Source: Pontibacter korlensis (GTDB lineage Bacteria > Bacteroidota > Bacteroidia > Cytophagales > Hymenobacteraceae). Taken from it: 64,000 bases of DNA. The position numbers and the translations under genes are program-made. The notes beneath the pieces are model-generated. The model was not told the origin of the DNA, searched no databases, and saw only the letters and a list, made by a program, of their open reading frames with translations. Shown here piece by piece: positions 1 to 10,500 of this stretch. The stretch spans positions 5,387,001-5,451,000 of the forward strand of contig NZ_CP009621.1 in the NCBI RefSeq assembly GCF_000973725.1. The letters are read 5' to 3'. Each line of letters begins with the position of its first letter. The first letter of the stretch is position 1.

Positions 1-1
1 C

Positions 2-184
2 ATAAAATTTATCTCTCTTGTGGGCCTACTTCTCACTGTACTGCCTGCGTTGTTGGTTTTTACTGGGACTATGGAGCAAAGCCACCACAAGATGCTGACA
101 TTGGCAGGAACTGCACTGTGGTTCCTTACCGCTCCATTCTGGATGAACAGGAGTAAGCAGGAAGATGAGCACCCTGCCTCCTGA
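2..184 (+). CDS. Small two-helix membrane protein (5' end outside window)
   Basis: The reading frame is open from base 2 to a TGA at 182-184, giving 60 residues with no start codon inside the window. Two hydrophobic stretches (about residues 3-20 and 33-45) are separated by a short polar loop with a HH-K motif, and the tail is charged. This predicts a two-pass inner-membrane protein. Proteins of this shape and size are common as unnamed companions of sugar-catabolic genes in Bacteroidota, so probably only a few N-terminal residues are missing. It could instead be the C-terminus of a longer membrane protein such as a transporter. No function can be given. It lies about 180 bp ahead of the rhamnose promoter at 364-409 and so is in a separate transcription unit. 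Confidence 0.55.
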   Translation: MKFISLVGLLLTVLPALLVFTGTMEQSHHKMLTLAGTALWFLTAPFWMNRSKQEDEHPAS

Positions 185-363
185 TGCGCTCCCTATAAGC
201 GGTCGGTATCACGCTTCCCATAGCCTATACCTGCCATGGAGGGCAGGATATGCCACCATGTCTGGGTATAAAGCAGCGGGCAAGGCAGATATTACTTATT
301 ATATGATTCCAGTATACCAACAGGTGTACGTACTGCCTAGGGCCTAAACTTTATGGCGTTAGT

Positions 364-409
364 ACAGGACATTACAGGATAGATAACAGGGGGAATAGTA
401 TCACTTTTG
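364..409 (+). promoter_or_regulatory. Promoter P1 of the rhamnose operon with paired CAGGA box
   Basis: The coding strand reads ACAGGACATTACAGGATA at 364-381, with CAGGA half-sites at 365-369 and 375-379. After exactly 20 bp comes CACTTTTG at 402-409, a one-mismatch version of the Bacteroidota -7 box TAnnTTTG. The box ends 80 nt before the ATG at 490. The same layout recurs at ten other promoters in the window. Nothing else was recognised in the gene-free stretch 185-489. Confidence 0.75.
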
Positions 410-489
410 TTTTGCCTACTTCTGCGAGAAGATTCTTCTGGGGGGAAGCACGAAATCAAATCTAAACAGCAACGCAAAAAGATCTTATC

Positions 490-2616
490 ATGGAAAACAT
501 GCTTGTTACCACAGACTATAACTATGTGAGTTATCTTTGGGATGTGGGGGTAGCTAACTCGTTTGGCAATGATGAAGTGGCACTTCTGATATACCGGTCC
601 AACTTACTGGGTGCTGATTTACGCTTAACCAACTATGCAGGGGGCAATACTAGCTGCAAAACAGTTGAAGCAGACCGGCTGACTGGACGGGATGTAGACG
701 TACTGTGGGTAAAAGGCTCAGGAGGTGACCTCGGCACCCTGAAAAAGAGTGGACTAGCCGGCCTCTACCTGGAAAAGCTCCACAGCTTAAAGAGCCTGTA
801 CAGGGGACTGGAGTTCGAGGACGAAATGGTCCAACTGTTCAATCATTGTATTTATGACCTGGATTCCAAAGCTCCGTCAATCGACACACCATTACATGCT
901 TTTCTGCCATACAAGCACATCGACCACCTGCACCCTGACGCTATCATAGCCATAGCAGCTGCAAAAGATGGTGAACAGATCACCAAAGAGCTTTTTGGGG
1001 GCAAGCTGGCATGGGTAAAGTGGCAGAAGCCAGGTTTCGACCTTGGCCTGCTGCTGGAGAAAACAATTCAGGAGAATCCAGGAATCAATGGCCTGATATT
1101 AGGAAGCCATGGCCTGTTCACCTGGGGTGATACCGCCTATGACTGCTACCTCAATACCTTGGAGACAATCGAGAAAGCCTCTGCTTACCTACAGGAGAAC
1201 TTCGGAAAGAACAGGGAGGTCTTTGGCGGGGCGCACATGGAGGCACTACCCAAGGAGCAGCGGGAATCTCAGGCTGGTAAAATCATAGCTGTTTTGCGCG
1301 GCCTGTGCTCCAGCAGGAACCGCATGATAGGCCACTTTACAGATGATGCACGCGTGCTTGAGTTTATTAACAGCAATGACCTGGCAAAGTTGGCCCCACT
1401 TGGCACCAGTTGCCCAGACCATTTCCTTCGCACAAAGATAAAGCCCCTTGTCCTACAGCTAGAGGCTACTGCTGATTTAACTGATGCGGAAGAAGTGAGA
1501 CAGCAACTGGAAAAGCAGTTCGAAGACTACAGGGCTTACTATGCATCCTACTATGACCGATGTAAGCATGACAACAGTCCAGCCATCCGTGATGCTAACC
1601 CTGTTGTCATACTTTACCCTGGTGTAGGTATGTTCACTTTCGCCAAGGACAAGCAGACAGCCCGCGTCTCCAGTGAGTTTTATATCAATGCCATCAATGT
1701 GATGAGGGGGGCTGAGGCCATATCAGAATACCAAGGGTTGCCCGAACAGGAAGCCTTCAATATAGAATACTGGCTGCTAGAGGAAGCAAAGCTACAGCGC
1801 ATGCCTAAGGAAAAGGCTCTTTCCAGAAAGGTAGCCTTTGTCACGGGTGCATCTGGTGGTATAGGAAGAGCGATAGCAGAAAAGTTGGCACAGGAGGGTG
1901 CATGTGTCGTACTCACAGACATGAACGAGGCGGCCTTGGCCACAACCAAATCTGAGTTGACCAGATTATACGGCAAAGACACTATTGAGGCTGTGGTGCT
2001 GGATGTTACCAAACCAGAGGCTATTTCCAAAGCCATAGCGTTTGCCAGCCTCTCCTTTGGGGGAGTAGACATCATTGTTAACTGTGCTGGGCTATCCATT
2101 TCAAAATCATTAACGGAGACGACCGAAGCGGATTACGACCTTTTGCAGAACGTACTTGTGAAAGGGCAGTTCCTTATATCACAGCAGGCTGTTGGGGTAT
2201 TAAGAAAGCAGAAGCTCGGCGGGGACATCATCAACATTGCCAGCAAAAATGCATTGGTATCAGGCCCGAATAATATAGCCTATGGCACAGCGAAAGCAGC
2301 TCAACTGCATATGTCGCGGCTCATGGCTGCAGAACTTGGCCCGGATAAAATCCGCGTCAATGTAGTCAATCCTGATGCTGTGATACAGGGTAGTAAAATC
2401 TGGGAGAACGGCTGGGCAGAAGGTCGTGCCAAATCTTACGGAATCACAGTAGACCAGTTGCCAGCCTTCTATGCCAAGCGCACCGTGCTGAACGAAGAAA
2501 TCCTAACCGAGGACATCGCCAACGCAGTGTTTGTGTTGATCGGCGGATCTATGAACAAGAGCACCGGTAATGTACTGAATGTGGATGGTGGTGTACCTGC
2601 CGCCTTTGTGAGATAA
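490..2616 (+). CDS. rhaEW: Bifunctional rhamnulose-1-phosphate aldolase / lactaldehyde dehydrogenase
   Basis: This 708-residue cytoplasmic fusion protein carries out the last steps of L-rhamnose breakdown. The N-terminal class II aldolase domain (about residues 1-420) should split L-rhamnulose-1-phosphate into dihydroxyacetone phosphate and L-lactaldehyde. The C-terminal short-chain dehydrogenase domain (about 440-708) should oxidise lactaldehyde to lactate with NAD. Visible signatures are NYAGGNTSCK near residue 50, a His-rich HIDHLHPD zinc-site segment near 145, the Rossmann motif TGASGGIGRA near 451 and the catalytic YGTAK near 598-602. The order and length match the RhaEW fusion family. 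It is the first gene of a three-gene operon with the isomerase and kinase and lies 80 nt downstream of P1. Assignment to rhamnose rather than another deoxysugar rests on its neighbours and family. Confidence 0.9.
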   Translation: MENMLVTTDYNYVSYLWDVGVANSFGNDEVALLIYRSNLLGADLRLTNYAGGNTSCKTVEADRLTGRDVDVLWVKGSGGDLGTLKKSGLAGLYLEKLHSLKSLYRGLEFEDEMVQLFNHCIYDLDSKAPSIDTPLHAFLPYKHIDHLHPDAIIAIAAAKDGEQITKELFGGKLAWVKWQKPGFDLGLLLEKTIQENPGINGLILGSHGLFTWGDTAYDCYLNTLETIEKASAYLQENFGKNREVFGGAHMEALPKEQRESQAGKIIAVLRGLCSSRNRMIGHFTDDARVLEFINSNDLAKLAPLGTSCPDHFLRTKIKPLVLQLEATADLTDAEEVRQQLEKQFEDYRAYYASYYDRCKHDNSPAIRDANPVVILYPGVGMFTFAKDKQTARVSSEFYINAINVMRGAEAISEYQGLPEQEAFNIEYWLLEEAKLQRMPKEKALSRKVAFVTGASGGIGRAIAEKLAQEGACVVLTDMNEAALATTKSELTRLYGKDTIEAVVLDVTKPEAISKAIAFASLSFGGVDIIVNCAGLSISKSLTETTEADYDLLQNVLVKGQFLISQQAVGVLRKQKLGGDIINIASKNALVSGPNNIAYGTAKAAQLHMSRLMAAELGPDKIRVNVVNPDAVIQGSKIWENGWAEGRAKSYGITVDQLPAFYAKRTVLNEEILTEDIANAVFVLIGGSMNKSTGNVLNVDGGVPAAFVR

Positions 2617-2792
2617 CATCACTTTAAATAGATGGCACTGTGGCTTATATACTTTATATTAATGGTGTAGAATAAGTTAGTGTTTGTTTAGGTTAGTTTA
2701 AGTTTTGCTTATTAGTATAGATCATAAAACTGCCACACTGCCTCTATTTTCAGTACTGAACCGGGTCCAACTACTATCAAAAATATTCAGCA

Positions 2793-4076
2793 ATGATATT
2801 AGACAAGTCATTAATCGATCAGCACAATGAGGATAAGCACGCCTCCCACCAAAGGAGGTTCCAGGCTTTAGCTGCCGTTCTCTCCGATGAGAATCAGCAT
2901 GTGGATGCGCTCTTAGATAAAATTGCTGCCTTCCAGGTGGCTATTCCTAGCTGGGCACTGGGCACAGGAGGAACACGTTTTGGTCGTTTTGCAGGAGGCG
3001 GAGAGCCCAGGAGCCTGGAGGAAAAAATAGAGGACGTTGGATTGCTGCACACCCTGAACCAGTCCAGTGGCGCTATTTCACTGCACATCCCCTGGGACAT
3101 CCCTCAGAACCCTGGTGACATAAAAAGATTAGCGGCCTCCTTTGACCTGAAGTTTGATGCCGTAAACTCAAATACTTTCCAGGACCAGGAGCTACAGAAC
3201 TTTTCCTATAAATATGGTTCTCTGTCGCACACAGACCGACACGTACGGGACCAGGCCATCACCCACAACATTGAAGTGATTCGGCATGGTATTGACCTTG
3301 GCTCCAAGGCACTGACAATCTGGCTCTCTGACGGCACTGACTTCCCTGGACAGCAGAACTTCCGCAGGTCCTTTGAGCGTACGCTGGACTCATTCCAGCA
3401 GATTTATGCCGAACTCCCTGACGATTGGAAGCTATTTGTAGAGTATAAACCTTACGAACCACATTTTTATTCTACTGTTATCTCGGACTGGGGCACCTCA
3501 CTTCTTTTCTGCCAGAAACTAGGCCAAAAGGCCCTGGGTCTGGTAGACCTGGGACACCACCTGCCCAATACCAACATTGAGCAGATCGTATCACGATTCC
3601 TGATGGAGGGCAAACTGGGGGGCTTCCATTTCAATGACTCCAAGTACGGCGATGATGACCTAACAGTAGGTTCTATCCGTCCTTACCAGCTGTTCCTTAT
3701 TTTTAATGAACTTGTAGAGGGCATGTCCAGCCCCGAGCTTAGCAACCCTGCTCTCAGCTGGATGATAGATGCCAGCCACAACGTAAAAGACCCTCTTGAG
3801 GATTTGCTGCAATCTGTGGAAGCTATCAAAACGGCCTACGCCCAGGCATTATTAGTGGACCGTAAAGCCCTGGAAAAAGCCCAGGAAGAAAATGATACCG
3901 TTTTAGCCCAGGAAATCTTACAGCACGCATACAAAACCGATGTAAGGCCGTTGCTAGCGCAGTCCCGGCTGCAGTCAGGAGCAGCCCTGCACCCACTAGC
4001 CTTCTACAGAGAAACAAAGGTGAGGGAGGAGCTCGTCAGGCATCGTGGCGCCAAGGCTTTTGCTACAGGATTATAG
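2793..4076 (+). CDS. rhaI: L-rhamnose isomerase, RhaI type
   Basis: This 427-residue TIM-barrel sugar isomerase should convert L-rhamnose to L-rhamnulose in the cytoplasm. The length and sequence fit the Pseudomonas-type RhaI family rather than E. coli RhaA. Likely metal-ligand segments are visible: Glu217 in VEYKPYEP, Asp252 and the two histidines of VDLGHH, and the HFNDSKYGDDD segment near residue 278. The ATG at 2793 is the first in frame and leaves a 176-bp spacer after the aldolase gene. That spacer is AT-rich and lacks the paired CAGGA box seen elsewhere, so co-transcription from P1 is most likely, although a weak internal promoter cannot be excluded. The kinase follows 84 bp downstream. 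Confidence 0.9.
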   Translation: MILDKSLIDQHNEDKHASHQRRFQALAAVLSDENQHVDALLDKIAAFQVAIPSWALGTGGTRFGRFAGGGEPRSLEEKIEDVGLLHTLNQSSGAISLHIPWDIPQNPGDIKRLAASFDLKFDAVNSNTFQDQELQNFSYKYGSLSHTDRHVRDQAITHNIEVIRHGIDLGSKALTIWLSDGTDFPGQQNFRRSFERTLDSFQQIYAELPDDWKLFVEYKPYEPHFYSTVISDWGTSLLFCQKLGQKALGLVDLGHHLPNTNIEQIVSRFLMEGKLGGFHFNDSKYGDDDLTVGSIRPYQLFLIFNELVEGMSSPELSNPALSWMIDASHNVKDPLEDLLQSVEAIKTAYAQALLVDRKALEKAQEENDTVLAQEILQHAYKTDVRPLLAQSRLQSGAALHPLAFYRETKVREELVRHRGAKAFATGL

Positions 4077-4160
4077 TGCTTGCGCTGCCACGTTTTGAGC
4101 ATATACTTCTGCTAAACCAGTGCCCGGCACTGGAACTCTAATGTAAAATTCACTTCAACT

Positions 4161-5489
4161 ATGGTGCCTTGTGTTGCAGTCTTTGATATTGGTAAAACCA
4201 ACAAGAAGCTCCTGCTCTTCGATCAGAACTATCAGATCATTAAGGAGGAAGAAACCTGCCTGAAAGAAACAGTTGATGAGGACGGTGATAAAGGAGAGGA
4301 CCTTGCAGCCCTGGCAAATTGGCTCAAGCGCACATGGCACCTGCTGGAACAGGACCTGCACTATGATGTTTTAGCAGTAAACTTTACAACCTATGGCGCG
4401 AGTTTAGTGCACCTTGACCAGGCTGGAAATGCAGTGGCTCCCCTTTACAATTACTTAAAACCTTTTCCCTCACACCTCGAGGAACAGTTCCATGCCAAGT
4501 ACGGGGACCGGATTGAGATAACCTCCCAGACCTCCTCCCCTGCGCTTGGCATGCTCAACGCTGGCTTACAGCTTTACTGGCTCAAGCATTGCAAGCCGGC
4601 TCTTTTTAAAAAAGTCAGGCATAGCTTACACCTTCCGCAGTACATCTCCTACCTGTTCACAGGGCACCTTGTCTCAGAGTATACCAGTATCGGCTGCCAT
4701 ACAGCTCTATGGGATTTTAAAACCCAGTCTTACCACAAATGGGTACAAGCTGAAGAGTTGGATCGCTTGTTCCCCCCACTGCGCCCCCATGCGCAACCTT
4801 TACAAGCTATGTTCAGAGGTAAGAAAATACCGGCTGGGCTAGGACTGCATGATAGTTCCTCTGCGCTGATCCCCTACCTAAAGCAGTACAAACAACCATT
4901 TCTGCTACTCTCTACCGGCACATGGGGTATCACACTAAACCCGTTTGCCAAACGGCCCATCTGCTCTTCCGACTTACAACAAGATTGCCTGCTTTATTTA
5001 ACCTATCAGGGTAAAAAAGTAAAAGCCTCCAGGAAATTTATTGGAAACGCGCATGAAGAACAGGTAAAGCATTTAGCCGCATACTACAAAAAACCCCAGG
5101 ACTTTTTCAAAAGTGTGCCGTATAACGCCGCTTTTCTTTCAGAAACAGGTTACTACCCACTTCTGCAGGAGCAGGAGCAAACAGCGGTTAAAGCCAAAAT
5201 CTCCCCCAGGGTACGCATCAATTTGGACCTGGCCTTGTACCCTTCTTATGAGGCTGCTTATCATCACCTGGTAGCCCAGATTGTACAAGAGCAGCTCTGC
5301 TCACTTCAGCTCGCGGCAGAAGGTGACCTGAGTGCCTTTGAGCTGTTACTGGTAGACGGTGGGTTTAGCCGTAACAAAATTTTTATGTCCCTTCTCCAAA
5401 ACGCATGTCCAGGCCTGGAGATCAAGGCAGGTAAATCCGCCCAGGGCACTGCATTAGGCGCAGCCCTGGTCATGGACATGTGGCCCTAA
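4161..5489 (+). CDS. rhaB: FGGY-family sugar kinase, probable L-rhamnulokinase
   Basis: This 442-residue cytoplasmic kinase is predicted to phosphorylate L-rhamnulose at the 1 position with ATP, feeding the aldolase. The FGGY fold is shown by the N-terminal phosphate-1 motif DIGKTNKK (residues 8-15), a STGTWG phosphate-2 segment near 251 and the adenosine motif DGGFSRNK near 398. It ends the operon that begins at 490. A bidirectional terminator hairpin at 5938-5958 lies 450 bp downstream. Substrate is inferred from the isomerase and aldolase next door; sequence alone does not separate rhamnulose from related ketose substrates. Confidence 0.85.
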   Translation: MVPCVAVFDIGKTNKKLLLFDQNYQIIKEEETCLKETVDEDGDKGEDLAALANWLKRTWHLLEQDLHYDVLAVNFTTYGASLVHLDQAGNAVAPLYNYLKPFPSHLEEQFHAKYGDRIEITSQTSSPALGMLNAGLQLYWLKHCKPALFKKVRHSLHLPQYISYLFTGHLVSEYTSIGCHTALWDFKTQSYHKWVQAEELDRLFPPLRPHAQPLQAMFRGKKIPAGLGLHDSSSALIPYLKQYKQPFLLLSTGTWGITLNPFAKRPICSSDLQQDCLLYLTYQGKKVKASRKFIGNAHEEQVKHLAAYYKKPQDFFKSVPYNAAFLSETGYYPLLQEQEQTAVKAKISPRVRINLDLALYPSYEAAYHHLVAQIVQEQLCSLQLAAEGDLSAFELLLVDGGFSRNKIFMSLLQNACPGLEIKAGKSAQGTALGAALVMDMWP

Positions 5490-5993
5490 ACATCCATTGC
5501 TGGCAGCTCCTGTGAGCACATGGCAAGGGTAGCACCACTCTCGCATACTGGGCGCCCTTAGCTGCTACATGCAGCGAAGGGCTTCCGTAAACCTGCAGAA
5601 GGCTAAGTTACAGCTACCAAGCCCCGTCACTCCTCCGGGGAAGCCTCCCCAAAACCGGCGTAGCAGTGAATTTTCATTTATTGCTTTTAGCCTCCCCAGC
5701 GCTGCGCTGGGTCTAGGGCAGCAGAACAAGCCTGCCTCCTTCTTCAAAAAGAGGCCGCTTTGCTTCACTCTCCCCCGGGGAGTTGTAGACAAGCCCACAT
5801 TCGTTCCCCTCCCTTATGCCCCAGCAACGGACTGCGGGAGGCCTTTCCACCCAGAATGCCCTGCACCAGCTTAGGCAAGCGCAGCAGCATGCAGGAATAC
5901 CTTGATATCCCCTACCCGCAGGCACGAAGAAAAAAAACAGCCTGGAACATCCAGGCTGCTTTTTACTAATCTAAAGGATAGTCTAATCATTTC
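5490..5993. other. Intergenic region between convergent genes
   Basis: About 500 bp between the convergent kinase and SusD genes. It contains a short palindrome around 5696-5711 (CCCAGCGC/GCGCTGGG) and the terminator at 5938-5958. The small open frames on both strands have no recognisable protein features, so I see no gene here. Confidence 0.6.
5938..5958. terminator. Bidirectional terminator hairpin
   Basis: A perfect 9-bp stem (CAGCCTGGA / TCCAGGCTG) with a 3-nt loop has an A-run on its left and CTTTTT on its right. Read on either strand it gives a hairpin followed by T residues, as expected between the convergent rhamnose operon and the minus-strand SusCD operon. Confidence 0.85.
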
Positions 5994-7502
5994 CTAGTAA
6001 CCAGGGTTCTGGTCATAGAGCCCTGTTTTGACGTCCAGCTGATTCTGTGGGATCGCATAGATAATATCGAAGTTCACGACGTTCTGCGCCATCTTTTGCT
6101 CGTCAGCATCTTCCTCAGCAATCCAGGCATTCATCACATCCAGCACCAGCCCTGACCTTACCAGGTCATGCCACCTAAGCCCCTCTCCTACAAACTCTTT
6201 TCTGCGCTCTTCCATCAATTCCTCGTAAGTAACATTGGCAACAGGCTCCAGGCCTGCACGTGTTCTGACGGCATTGACAATTTCATCCACCTCGGCCTGC
6301 CCACCGCCTGTCTTCAATAGAGCCTCAGCCTTCATCATCAGCACATCCGTATAGCGGATAACCGGGAAGTTTAATTCAAAATCGAAGCGATCCACACCTA
6401 GATGGTTCAGGTCTAAATATTTGTTAATAAAGCTCTCTGAGCTAGGGTTACCGTTCTGATCTGTATAGCCCTGCTGTATGGATGCTGCTACGCGCAGGTC
6501 GCCCTCACCAAATGAAGCCAGGAGTCCATCAGACGGAGTTTTCGGACCATCTGGCGGAGTCCCTCCGGCAAAAGGGATCCCTACCGCACGGGCATAAGGC
6601 TCAGAGTAATGCCCCTGCACATACTCTCCGCCCAGGCCCTGGCCTCCGCTTCTGTACTGTATGTCAAACACTATCTCGCTGTTGTTCTCATTATCGTAAG
6701 CAAAAATCCTGTCATAATCTGACAGCATGGCAAACCGGCCACTGTTGATGATCTCATTGAGTAGTTGCAGGGCCTGCGTATACTCATCTGTTCCCAGGGT
6801 AGGGCCATCAGGATGAAGCTCCGGGCCTGACCTTGTCAGGTATACCCTTGCCAGGATTCCTCGTGCCGCATGTGAGGTAGCACGGCCAACATTGTCAGCG
6901 CCATAGCTCTCCGGCAGGTTCTCTACCGCAAACTGCAGGTCTGCCAGGATAAGGTTATACACGTCCTCTACAGGACTTCTAGGTACCTCCAGGGCCTCCA
7001 GCGGACTTAACGAACGGTCAAACAGAGGGACTCTCCCAAACCATCTCACCAGGTCAAAATAGTACATGGCTCTCAGGAACTTTGCTTCTGCCTCAAACCT
7101 GGTTCTAAGGGCTTCATCGGGCACAGCATCTGCGCTTAACTTTTCTATCACGGTATTGGCACGCATGATACCGTTGTAGTTGCTGTTCCAGGCCCTGCTC
7201 ATCTGCGCGTTTGTCGCCAGTGTCCTGTTGAAGTTATTCACCAGGTTATAGTCCCTGATCCCTGAGGTACCAGGGGCATAGATGTTATCAGACCGAACCT
7301 CTGATAAATCGAAGTGAACCATAGGGTAGCCTCTTAGCTGGCTGTATACCCCCGTAACAGCTTTCTCAAAATCGGCGGTGTTTTTGTAGAAACCATTACT
7401 ACCCACCTCAGAAACAGGCGCCAAATCCAGCTTTTCCTCACATGCGCTCATGCCTGCCGCCAGTATGATAGCCGATGTCAGTGTGTATATCTTCTTTTTC
7501 AT
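5994..7502 (-). CDS. SusD/RagB-family glycan-binding lipoprotein (pair 1)
   Basis: This 502-residue outer-membrane surface lipoprotein should bind oligosaccharides and form the lid of the SusC transporter encoded just upstream. The signal peptide ends in a lipobox with Cys21 (GMSAC followed by acidic residues, typical of surface export in Bacteroidota). The body has the SusD pattern: alpha-helical TPR-like N-terminal segments, the FLRAMYYFDLVRWFG motif near residue 140 and a C-terminal RRKEFVGEGLRWHDLVR motif followed by the NPGY ending. The start lies 23 bp after the SusC stop, so the two are co-transcribed from P2. The ligand is inferred to be a rhamnogalacturonan fragment from the surrounding enzymes. 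Confidence 0.92.
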   Translation of the reverse strand: MKKKIYTLTSAIILAAGMSACEEKLDLAPVSEVGSNGFYKNTADFEKAVTGVYSQLRGYPMVHFDLSEVRSDNIYAPGTSGIRDYNLVNNFNRTLATNAQMSRAWNSNYNGIMRANTVIEKLSADAVPDEALRTRFEAEAKFLRAMYYFDLVRWFGRVPLFDRSLSPLEALEVPRSPVEDVYNLILADLQFAVENLPESYGADNVGRATSHAARGILARVYLTRSGPELHPDGPTLGTDEYTQALQLLNEIINSGRFAMLSDYDRIFAYDNENNSEIVFDIQYRSGGQGLGGEYVQGHYSEPYARAVGIPFAGGTPPDGPKTPSDGLLASFGEGDLRVAASIQQGYTDQNGNPSSESFINKYLDLNHLGVDRFDFELNFPVIRYTDVLMMKAEALLKTGGGQAEVDEIVNAVRTRAGLEPVANVTYEELMEERRKEFVGEGLRWHDLVRSGLVLDVMNAWIAEEDADEQKMAQNVVNFDIIYAIPQNQLDVKTGLYDQNPGY

Positions 7503-7525
7503 AAAGTTGATGCTTAAGATGTGTG

Positions 7526-10500
7526 CTAGAATGTAAGGTTAAGTCCTGCAACCATAGATTTTGCCAATGGAAAGGCGCCATAGTCATCGCCGTTGTTGTT
7601 CACTGCTTCAGGGTTGAATCCGCCCGTGTATTTGTCTGCGCCAAACCAGTTCTCTGCCGTTACATAGATTCTGGCCCCTGAAATAAGCTTTTCACTCTTG
7701 ATAACTCTTCCCAGATCATACCCTAATGTTATGTTTCTGATCCTCCAGTAGTCTGATGGGTAGAGCCAGTCTGTATTTTTGATTCTTCCAAAACTGGAAA
7801 CCGCTTTTCCTACCTGCCCATTTCCAGGATCCTCCGGGGACCTCCATCTGTCACGGTGTTTACCGAGGGCATTTTCTGTATAGTCCATCCCTGGCCTGTC
7901 CATGGCACGTCCAAATGTGGAGTAAATTAAACCTCCCCACTGTCCCTGCACCAGCACATTCAAGTCAAAGCCCTTGAAGGTGATGGTGTTGTTAACCCCC
8001 CACACATAGTCTGGATTAGGATGTCCGGACAGTATGCGGTCATCCGGGTCTATCTTGCCATCACCATTGGCATCAAAGTACTGCGGATCTCCCGCCTGCT
8101 GGTTCCCGTACAGGGCAGCGCCATTGTCAATATCTTCCTGCGTGAGGATACCTGTCTGCTGCACCAGGAACAAAGTGTACATCGGCTGGCCAACCATTAG
8201 AATGTTGTGGTTGATGTCGTGTGAGCCACCTAGAATAGGTGCGTTACCAGGTCCTAGCTTCCGTACCTCATTGGCATTGTGGCTAAAGTTAAAAGAGGTG
8301 CTCCACTCAAAAGGGCTGATGATGTTATGGGTGGTAAGTTCGACCTCCCAACCCTTGTTCACTACTTCCCCAATGTTTGTCAGGGCACTGGTAAAGCCAG
8401 TAGCAGAAGGCACCGGGATGTTCAGCAGGAGGTTGTAGTTGCGCTTTGTATAATAATCGAAGGAAGCATAGACCCTGTTCTTGAGCAGGCCCAGGTCTAA
8501 GCCCAGGTTGATCGTCTCCGACTCCTCCCAGCTTAATTCTGGGTTGGCAAAGTTACCAGGTACCAGGCCGTTGGCATACCCACCTCCAAACGTGTAGTTG
8601 GCAAAGTCCAGGGTTGAGATGTGGGAGTAGTCTCCAATGCCATTGTTTCCGGAGATACCCCAGCTGCCTCTCAGCTTCAGGTCATCTATCACATTAACCC
8701 CGTCGAAGAAGCTTTCCTCGGAGACGCGCCAGCCCAGTGAAACAGATGGGAAAACACCCCATTTTGTTTCATTGCCGAATCTTGATGAACCATCGCGGCG
8801 AAGGGAAGCTGTCAACAGGTACCTGTCATCGTAGCCGTACTGCAGCCTACCGAAGTAGGAAAGCAGGGTGCTTTGGGTTTCGGAGGTATTCGTGCTTCTG
8901 GCATTAATGATTGCAGCATTCAGGGTAGTGATGCCTTCTACATCAAAAGTACCACTGATATTCCAGCTGTTTCGCTTGTAATCAGAATAAGAAACGCCTC
9001 CTAAGGCAGCGATGCTATGCACACCCGCAATCGTGGTATTGTAGGATAGCGTGTTCTCATTAACAAAGTTCTGTCTTCTGTATCCGCCAAACCCACCAGA
9101 GGTATTGTTGTTGCGCGTTACACGACCAGGTGTGTAGCTCTTGCCCTGAGAGTCCGTGTGGTCCAGGTTAAAGCTTGTTCTTAGGGAGAGGCCTTTTAGC
9201 AGCTCATATTCCCCATAAATGGTTCCGAGTGTTCTGAATACTGTTGTCTGCCCTATCCTTTCCCTGACATAGGCAACAGGGCTTATACTAGAGTTGCCCC
9301 AGGTATAGACATCATGCGGAGCAGCACCTGTCTCCAGCCCTGCCTCGGCCTCCACAACCGGGGCCATTCCCACGACTTTATGCATCTGTGCATCTTTTCC
9401 TTCCACTCCAGCATCATTGAGCGTAGAGTAGGATGGGCTCAGGTTCAGGCCAACTTTCAGCTTCTTGCTGGCCTGCACTTCCACGTTGGCACGGGCAGAG
9501 TACCGCTCATACCCTACCCCCAGCGAGATACCCTCCTGATCAAGATAGTCCCCAGACACGAAGTAGTTTACAAAGTCGTTGCCGCCACTGGCACTAACCT
9601 GGTAGTTTTGCACCATACCTTTTCGGAAAAACTCGTCCTGCCAGTCTACAAACATGATTCCCGGGTGCCCCTCCTGGAACCATCTGTCATCTTTGATGTA
9701 AGCCCTGTTAAACTTGCCTCCCAGCATGGCTAACCTCTCTGCCGAGGTTTGATTCGCCGTTCTACCGGGCCCTGAGTTCACCCAATTGTGATCAATCATT
9801 TCTGAGGCACGATCTATCCATTCCTCGGCACTGAGCACATCAAGCTTTTTAGCAGTCTCATTCCAGCCTACGTACGTGTTGAAGTTAATCTTCGCCTTTC
9901 CTTCCCTGCCTCTCTTGGTGGTGATGATAACCACACCATTAGAGGCTCTTGACCCATAGATGGCTGCTGACGCTGCATCTTTCAACACCTGGATGGACTC
10001 AATATCGTTAGGGTTAACATTATCAAGCGGGTTACCGCCTGAGCTTTCCAGCGGGAAGCCGTCGATAACGTACAGGGGCTGGTTGTTGGCATTGATAGAG
10101 CCTGTCCCCCGGATTTGAACATCAAAGCCCTTCCCAGGTATGCCTGTTGTTTGCTTTACCCGCACACCTGCCATCTGGCCTACCAACGCCTGATCCACCC
10201 TCTGAATAGGTCTTTCAGTAATGTTCTTAGGTTCAAGTTGCGCTATAGCACCTGTTATGTCAGCTTTTTTCTGCGTTCCATACCCTACCACTACAACTTC
10301 CTCTAATGCCTTGGCATCTGGCTTAAGCGACACATTAACCGAAGCCCTGTTCTGAAGGGCTACTTCCTGGGTGAGGTAACCAACGTACGAAAACACAAGC
10401 GTGGCATTTCCAGCGGGCACCGAAAGAGCATAAGTGCCATCCATAGCCGTTGCCGTACCGGTAGCAGTACCCTTTACAAGCACCGTTACGCCTGGAAGCC

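Noticed and set aside
165..347. Short plus-strand frame overlapping the end of the first gene
   Set aside because: It overlaps the membrane protein gene in another frame and has no recognisable feature.
5569..5874. Plus-strand open frame of 101 codons between convergent genes
   Set aside because: Low-complexity composition, no domain, no promoter, and equally long frames on the other strand in the same stretch.
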